Both the position numbers and the translations under genes were made by a program. Of a stretch of 17,604 bases of DNA, positions 14,057-17,604 are shown one piece after another. The stretch spans positions 1 to 17,604 of the forward strand of contig CAADSS010000035.1 of NCBI GenBank assembly GCA_900751695.1, given 5' to 3'. The stretch is from an uncultured Collinsella sp. GTDB lineage: Bacteria; Actinomycetota; Coriobacteriia; Coriobacteriales; Coriobacteriaceae. The notes under the pieces are model-generated. The model had not been told where the DNA came from, made no database searches, and saw nothing but the letters and a program-made list of their open reading frames with translations. Within the stretch, counting starts at the first letter, position 1; each line of letters starts with the position of its first letter.

Positions 14057-14707
14057 ATGCGTGACATTCATTGCCATATCTTGCCGGGTGTAGACGACGG
14101 CGCCGCCGATCTCGATGAGAGCTTGGCGATGCTCGAGGCTGCCAAGCGGGCCGGTGTAACCAGAATCGTTTGCACTCCTCACTGCCGTGATCCCTATTTT
14201 GATTACGACAAGATGTGGGATGCCTTTGAACTGCTGCGTGATAACGCTGACGGTTTTCCGCTCCAGATGGGCTTCGAGGTCAACCATCGAAAGCTCGTTG
14301 AACTTGGTATCGATGCCGCGGAGCACTTGCATTTCGATGGAACCAACGAGTTTCTGCTCGAGCTTTCGACGCATGCCGATGCGTATGCGTTTAGAGAGTA
14401 CGAGAACACGATTTACGATTTGCAGTGCCGTGGCTACCAGGTGATCATCGCTCATCCTGAGCGCTATCGTGCGGTTCAAAAGGATGTAAGCGTGGCGGAG
14501 CGCCTGGTCGATATGGGCTGCAAGCTGCAGGCTTCGGCGGACTTTATTGCCGGCGGTCGCTTTGGTCGCGAAAAAAAGCCGGCACAGCGCCTGTTCGATC
14601 AGAACCTGTACAGCTTCATCGCGAGCGATGCTCATAACGTGGGTCATTACGACTGCCTGGCGAAGGCTCGCGCGAAGTTTAGCGTGCGCGGAGCTCATTT
14701 TCGCTAA
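14057..14707 (+). CDS. CpsB/YwqE-type PHP phosphotyrosine phosphatase
   Basis: It is a 216-residue metal-dependent phosphatase of the PHP fold that reverses BY-kinase phosphorylation. The metal-binding motifs are all present: D-I-H5-C-H7-ILPGVDDG, TPH (40-42), E74 in GFEVN, AHPER (132-136) and SDAHN (190-194). It is somewhat shorter than the ~240-255 residues usual for CpsB. The start is ATG 14057, with TAAGG about 8 nt upstream and a gap of 17 nt from the kinase gene. The order adaptor, kinase, phosphatase supports one operon acting on one phosphotyrosine switch. Confidence 0.93.
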   Translation: MRDIHCHILPGVDDGAADLDESLAMLEAAKRAGVTRIVCTPHCRDPYFDYDKMWDAFELLRDNADGFPLQMGFEVNHRKLVELGIDAAEHLHFDGTNEFLLELSTHADAYAFREYENTIYDLQCRGYQVIIAHPERYRAVQKDVSVAERLVDMGCKLQASADFIAGGRFGREKKPAQRLFDQNLYSFIASDAHNVGHYDCLAKARAKFSVRGAHFR

Positions 14708-14746
14708 TATCTGTCCCTAACGTTCGCATTGAATGAAAGGGCAGCC

Positions 14747-15247
14747 ATGGATATCCAACTTAAGACGGGATGCTTTGATGACGCGGCGTTGGTGCGCCGC
14801 GTCGTTTTTATGGACGAGCAGGGCTACGAGAATGAGTTCGACGCTATCGACGAGGATCAGAACTGCATTCATGTGACGCTCTATGTAGACGGCGAGCTTG
14901 CCGGTTGCTCGCGCGTGTTTCCCGAGGAGCTTGAGCGCGTGGCTGACGCAGAGGCCCCGGTGTTGCCGGCATGCGACATGGACGAAGGCGTTGCGGCGGG
15001 GGAGGCCTACATTATGGGGCGCGTCGCCGTGCTGCCGGCTATGCGTCGTCGCGGACTGGCGAGTGCGATCGTCGAGGCCAGTGCTTCGCGTGCACGCGAT
15101 GCCGGCGCTAAGCTTATTAAGCTGCATGCGCAGGAATACGTGTTGCCGCTCTATGCAAAGGCGGGCTACACGCAAATTGCCCCGGTAGATTACGAAGACG
15201 AGGGCCAGCCCCATGTCTGGATGGCCAAGCGCGTAGATGGCAGATAG
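14747..15247 (+). CDS. GNAT-family N-acetyltransferase (YjcF/ElaA-like)
   Basis: It is a 166-residue acetyl-CoA-dependent acyltransferase. The N-terminal RRVVFMDEQGYENEFDAID block and the D-x-x-x-H-V strand are typical of the YjcF/ElaA subgroup. Motif A is GRVAVLPAMRRRGLASAIV (91-109), with R-R-R-G-L-A as the acetyl-CoA pyrophosphate loop. The C-terminal LHAQEYVLPLYAKAGY (126-141) and GQPHVWM complete the fold. Substrate is unknown. ATG 14747 has GAAAGGG 5 nt upstream and is preferred over an in-frame TTG at 14729. It follows the phosphatase by 39 nt and could be read through from that operon, but a functional link is not evident. Confidence 0.88.
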   Translation: MDIQLKTGCFDDAALVRRVVFMDEQGYENEFDAIDEDQNCIHVTLYVDGELAGCSRVFPEELERVADAEAPVLPACDMDEGVAAGEAYIMGRVAVLPAMRRRGLASAIVEASASRARDAGAKLIKLHAQEYVLPLYAKAGYTQIAPVDYEDEGQPHVWMAKRVDGR

Positions 15248-15283
15248 GGACGTTCCTTTTCTGCCGGCAGCTGGGGACACTCC
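15247..15283. repeat. REP-like short intergenic element
   Basis: Two near-identical decamers, GGGACGTTCC (15247-15256) and GGGACACTCC (15274-15283), flank the perfect palindrome CTGCCGGCAG (15261-15270). The first begins in the acetyltransferase stop codon. The arrangement looks like a small dispersed intergenic repeat, but copy number cannot be judged from one window. Confidence 0.35.
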
Positions 15284-15290
15284 TTGGCAA

Positions 15291-15320
15291 TTGACGCATT
15301 GGAGCGCTCGGACATACAGT
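15291..15320 (+). promoter_or_regulatory. Possible promoter upstream of htpG
   Basis: TTGACG (15291-15296) and TACAGT (15315-15320) are 18 bp apart. A second -10-like TATAAA lies at 15358-15363 without a good -35. No CIRCE element (TTAGCACTC inverted repeat) or HspR-type HAIR element was seen in the 200 bp before htpG. Confidence 0.35.
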
Positions 15321-15394
15321 TTTTCGATTCCGTATGTATATATGCGCGCTATTGGGTTATAAAATCTAAGTCTGAATATAGCAGGTCTGCGATG

Positions 15395-15419
15395 CGGCTC
15401 GGGCAACCGGGCCGTTTTT
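15395..15419 (+). terminator. Intrinsic-terminator-like hairpin in the htpG leader
   Basis: CGGCTCGG (15395-15402) pairs with CCGGGCCG (15407-15414) around the tetraloop GCAA (GNRA), with one wobble, followed by T5 (15415-15419). It ends only 30 nt before the htpG ATG, leaving no room for a promoter after it. It is therefore either an attenuator within the htpG leader or the end of a short upstream RNA. GTCTGC (15385-15390) can also pair with GCGGAC (15420-15425), enclosing the hairpin. Confidence 0.65.
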
Positions 15420-15449
15420 GCGGACGGGGGTAGCGCGAAAGGACTGCAC

Positions 15450-17474
15450 ATGCGTCAATTTAAGACCGAGAGCAAAAAACTGCTCGACCTCATGATCAAC
15501 TCCATCTACACCAATAAGGAAATCTTCCTGCGCGAGCTTATCTCTAACGCGAGCGACGCCGTCGACAAGCTCAACTTTAAGAGCCTGCAGGATCCGAGCG
15601 TCAAGATCAACCAGGGCGACCTGGCCATTCGCGTCTCCTTTGATAAAGACGCCCGCACCATTACCATCTCGGATAACGGCATTGGCATGACCGCCGAGGA
15701 GCTGGAGCGCAATCTGGGCACCATCGCCCATTCCGGCTCCGAGGAGTTTAAGACCGAGAACGCCGAGCAGCAGGGCTCCGATGTCGACATCATCGGCCAG
15801 TTTGGCGTGGGCTTCTACTCTGCCTTTATGGTTGCCAGCCATGTGAAGGTCGTCAGCCGCGCCTATGGCGAGGATGTCGCCCATGTGTGGGAATCCGACG
15901 GTCTTGAGGGCTACACCATCGAGGACGGTGAGCGCGCCGAGCACGGTACCGATGTCATCCTGACGCTGCGCGAGAACGAGAAGCTCGATGCCGACGGCGA
16001 GGCCGAGACCTACGATCGCTTCCTGACCGAGTGGGGTCTCAAGAGCCTGATTCAGCAGTACAGCAACTATGTGCGCTACCCGATTCAGATGATGGTGTCC
16101 AAGAGCCGCCAGAAACCCAAGCCCGAGGACGCCGGCGACGATTACAAGCCCGAGTACGAGGACTACCAGGAGCTCGAGACCGTCAATTCCATGACACCGA
16201 TCTGGAAGAAGCGCAGCTCCGATGTCGAGCAGAAGGACTACGACGAGTTCTACAAGTCCACGTTCCACGACTTTGACGATCCTGCGCGCACCATCAGCTT
16301 CCATGCCGAGGGCACGCTCGAGTACGATGCCCTGCTGTTTGTGCCGGGCCGCGCGCCGTTCGATCTGTACAGCAAGGATTACGAGAAGGGTCTGGCACTC
16401 TACAGCTCCAACGTCCTGATCATGGAGAAGTGCGACGACCTGCTGCCCGACTACTACAACTTTGTCCGCGGCGTCGTGGATTCCGCCGATGTGTCGCTCA
16501 ACATCTCGCGTGAGACGCTGCAGCAGAACCGTCAGCTCAAGGCCATCGCCAAGCGTGTGGAAAAGAAGATCACCGCTGACCTTGAGGATATGCGTGACAA
16601 CGACCGCGAGGCCTACGAGAAGTTCTTTGAGAACTTTGGCCGCGGCCTTAAGTATGGCATCTACTCGAGCTATGGCATGAAGGCCGATGAACTCGCCGAC
16701 CTGCTGCTGTTCTGGTCTGCCAAGGAACAGAAGATGATTACCTTGGCCGAGTATGCCAAGGGCATGCCCGAGGACCAGAAGGCCATCTACTACGCTGCCG
16801 GCGACTCGCGTGAGCGCCTGGCCAAGATGCCCGTGGTGAAGGGTGTGCTCGACCGCGGCTATGACGTGCTGTTGCTGACGCAGGACGTGGATGAGTTCAC
16901 GTTCCAGGCCATGCGTGAGTACGTTGCCGCCGATATGCCCAAGATCTATGAGGACGATGCTGCCCGCGAGGCTGCCGAAAAGGCCGTTGCCGACGGTGCC
17001 GAGCCCGAGGTCGAGGATCGTCATCTGGAGCTCAAGAACGTCGCGACCGGCGATCTTGACCTGGCGACTGAGGATGAGAAGAAAGAGGCCGAGGACGCCA
17101 CCAAGGAGAACGAGGACCTCTTTAGCGCTATGAAGGAAGCGCTTGGCGACAAGGTCGAAAAGGTTGCCGTCTCCGCGCGCCTGACCGATGCTCCCGCCTG
17201 CATCACCACCGAAGGCCCGCTTTCGCTCGAGATGGAGAAGGTGCTCCAGAAGGGTCCCGAGGGTGCGCCCGACGGCATGCCCAAGAGCCAGCGCGTGCTC
17301 GAGCTCAACGCCAAGCACCCGGTCTTCGCCAAGCTTGTCGCTGCCCAGAAAGCCGGCGACGACGATAAGATCAAGCAGTACTCCGGCCTGCTCTACGATC
17401 AGGCCCTGCTCGTAGAGGGCATCCTCCCCGAGGATCCCGTAGCCTTCGCGGCAGCTGTCTGCGAGCTGATGTAA
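15450..17474 (+). CDS. htpG: Hsp90-family chaperone HtpG
   Basis: It is a 674-residue ATP-dependent cytosolic chaperone that matures and protects client proteins. The N-terminal GHKL ATPase domain shows E29 and N33 in FLRELISNASDA, D75 in SDNGIGM, GQFGVGFYSAF (116-126) and GTDV (166-169). A short charged linker lies at ~220-242. The middle domain contains LYSSNVLIMEKCDDLLPDY and the client/ATP-contact motif ISRETLQQNR (352-361). The C-terminal dimerisation domain ends near HPVFAKLVAAQ and LLYDQALLVEG. It is ~50 residues longer than E. coli HtpG (624 aa); an acidic stretch at ~500-570 accounts for some of this. ATG 15450 has AAAGGA 6 nt upstream. Control may act through the leader hairpin, since no known heat-shock operator was seen. 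Confidence 0.97.
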   Translation: MRQFKTESKKLLDLMINSIYTNKEIFLRELISNASDAVDKLNFKSLQDPSVKINQGDLAIRVSFDKDARTITISDNGIGMTAEELERNLGTIAHSGSEEFKTENAEQQGSDVDIIGQFGVGFYSAFMVASHVKVVSRAYGEDVAHVWESDGLEGYTIEDGERAEHGTDVILTLRENEKLDADGEAETYDRFLTEWGLKSLIQQYSNYVRYPIQMMVSKSRQKPKPEDAGDDYKPEYEDYQELETVNSMTPIWKKRSSDVEQKDYDEFYKSTFHDFDDPARTISFHAEGTLEYDALLFVPGRAPFDLYSKDYEKGLALYSSNVLIMEKCDDLLPDYYNFVRGVVDSADVSLNISRETLQQNRQLKAIAKRVEKKITADLEDMRDNDREAYEKFFENFGRGLKYGIYSSYGMKADELADLLLFWSAKEQKMITLAEYAKGMPEDQKAIYYAAGDSRERLAKMPVVKGVLDRGYDVLLLTQDVDEFTFQAMREYVAADMPKIYEDDAAREAAEKAVADGAEPEVEDRHLELKNVATGDLDLATEDEKKEAEDATKENEDLFSAMKEALGDKVEKVAVSARLTDAPACITTEGPLSLEMEKVLQKGPEGAPDGMPKSQRVLELNAKHPVFAKLVAAQKAGDDDKIKQYSGLLYDQALLVEGILPEDPVAFAAAVCELM

Positions 17475-17479
17475 CTTAG

Positions 17480-17505
17480 GTCCGCCGTTCTAACGAACGG
17501 CGGAC
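17480..17505. terminator. Perfect 11-bp hairpin behind htpG
   Basis: GTCCGCCGTTC (17480-17490) and GAACGGCGGAC (17495-17505) pair perfectly around TAAC, starting 5 nt after the htpG stop. No T-run follows, so it may be a weak terminator, an mRNA 3' protector, or act together with the next hairpin. Confidence 0.55.
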
Positions 17506-17547
17506 TAGTCGACGCTGCGCGGGCGCCAGAGCGACAACTTGTCATTC

Positions 17548-17589
17548 AAAGAGGACGGCATGACCAGAAGGTCTATGCCGTCCTCTTTT
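17548..17589 (+). terminator. Strong intrinsic terminator
   Basis: AAAGAGGACGGCAT (17548-17561) pairs with ATGCCGTCCTCTTT (17575-17588). The stem continues inwards as GACC/GGTC around AGAA with one bulged T, about 18 bp in all. The T-run 17586-17589 follows. It closes the htpG transcript. Confidence 0.85.
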
Positions 17590-17604
17590 CATGCCAATTT
17601 GTTC

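Noticed and set aside
15248..15449. CIRCE or HAIR heat-shock operator before htpG
   Set aside because: No TTAGCACTC-N9-GAGTGCTAA or CTTGAGT-N7-ACTCAAG type inverted repeat could be found in this region.
15366..17318. 650-codon minus-strand open frame antisense to htpG
   Set aside because: It is the mirror of a strongly conserved Hsp90 gene. Its translation is low-complexity (Leu/Gly/Val/His rich), as expected from the antisense of GC-biased codons, and matches no domain I know.

Overview
The window reads as chromosomal DNA of a high-GC Gram-positive bacterium. The best guess is a gut Coriobacteriia of the Collinsella type. This rests on the protein style and codon choice, actinobacterial-type GC, tRNA genes with encoded CCA, and a mix of actinobacterial and Firmicutes-like envelope genes. 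The genus is inferred from general resemblance, not from a marker gene.

Layout. (1) Positions 1-2713: a tRNA-Arg(ACG) with its terminator, then a large cytoplasmic protein of unknown function with TPR-like helices at its C-terminus. (2) Positions 2714-5718: an accessory-looking stretch. It holds a stand-alone ORC/Cdc6-like AAA ATPase preceded by a tandem array of three 19-bp units, a long perfect hairpin behind it, a tRNA-Ser(GCT) with a clear promoter and terminator, and an unusual basic TM2-domain protein. (3) Positions 5748-9247: an envelope-sensing block. A secreted PBP5-type D-Ala-D-Ala carboxypeptidase on the minus strand is divergent from a response regulator and histidine kinase that closely resemble VanR and VanS of glycopeptide resistance clusters. 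No vanH, vanA or vanX ligase genes are present. (4) Positions 9248-12507: a phosphate block of pstB, a PhoB/PhoP-type regulator and a PhoR-type kinase. A set of 11-bp-spaced repeats in front of pstB could be its Pho box, and a strong terminator ends the block. (5) Positions 12508-14707: a three-gene bacterial tyrosine-kinase module (Wzz/CpsC-type adaptor, CpsD-type BY-kinase, CpsB-type PHP phosphatase) behind two possible tandem promoters. (6) Positions 14747-17589: a YjcF/ElaA-like GNAT acetyltransferase, a complex leader containing an intrinsic-terminator-like hairpin, htpG (Hsp90), and two hairpins that close the transcript.

Much of the window concerns the cell envelope and its sensing: peptidoglycan trimming, a VanRS-like sensor, phosphate control and tyrosine-phosphorylation control of polysaccharide export. 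The least explained parts are the repeat-plus-ATPase unit, the TM2 hybrid protein, the VanRS-like pair without resistance genes, and the htpG leader. All start sites, repeats and promoters were read by eye. No database search was run.
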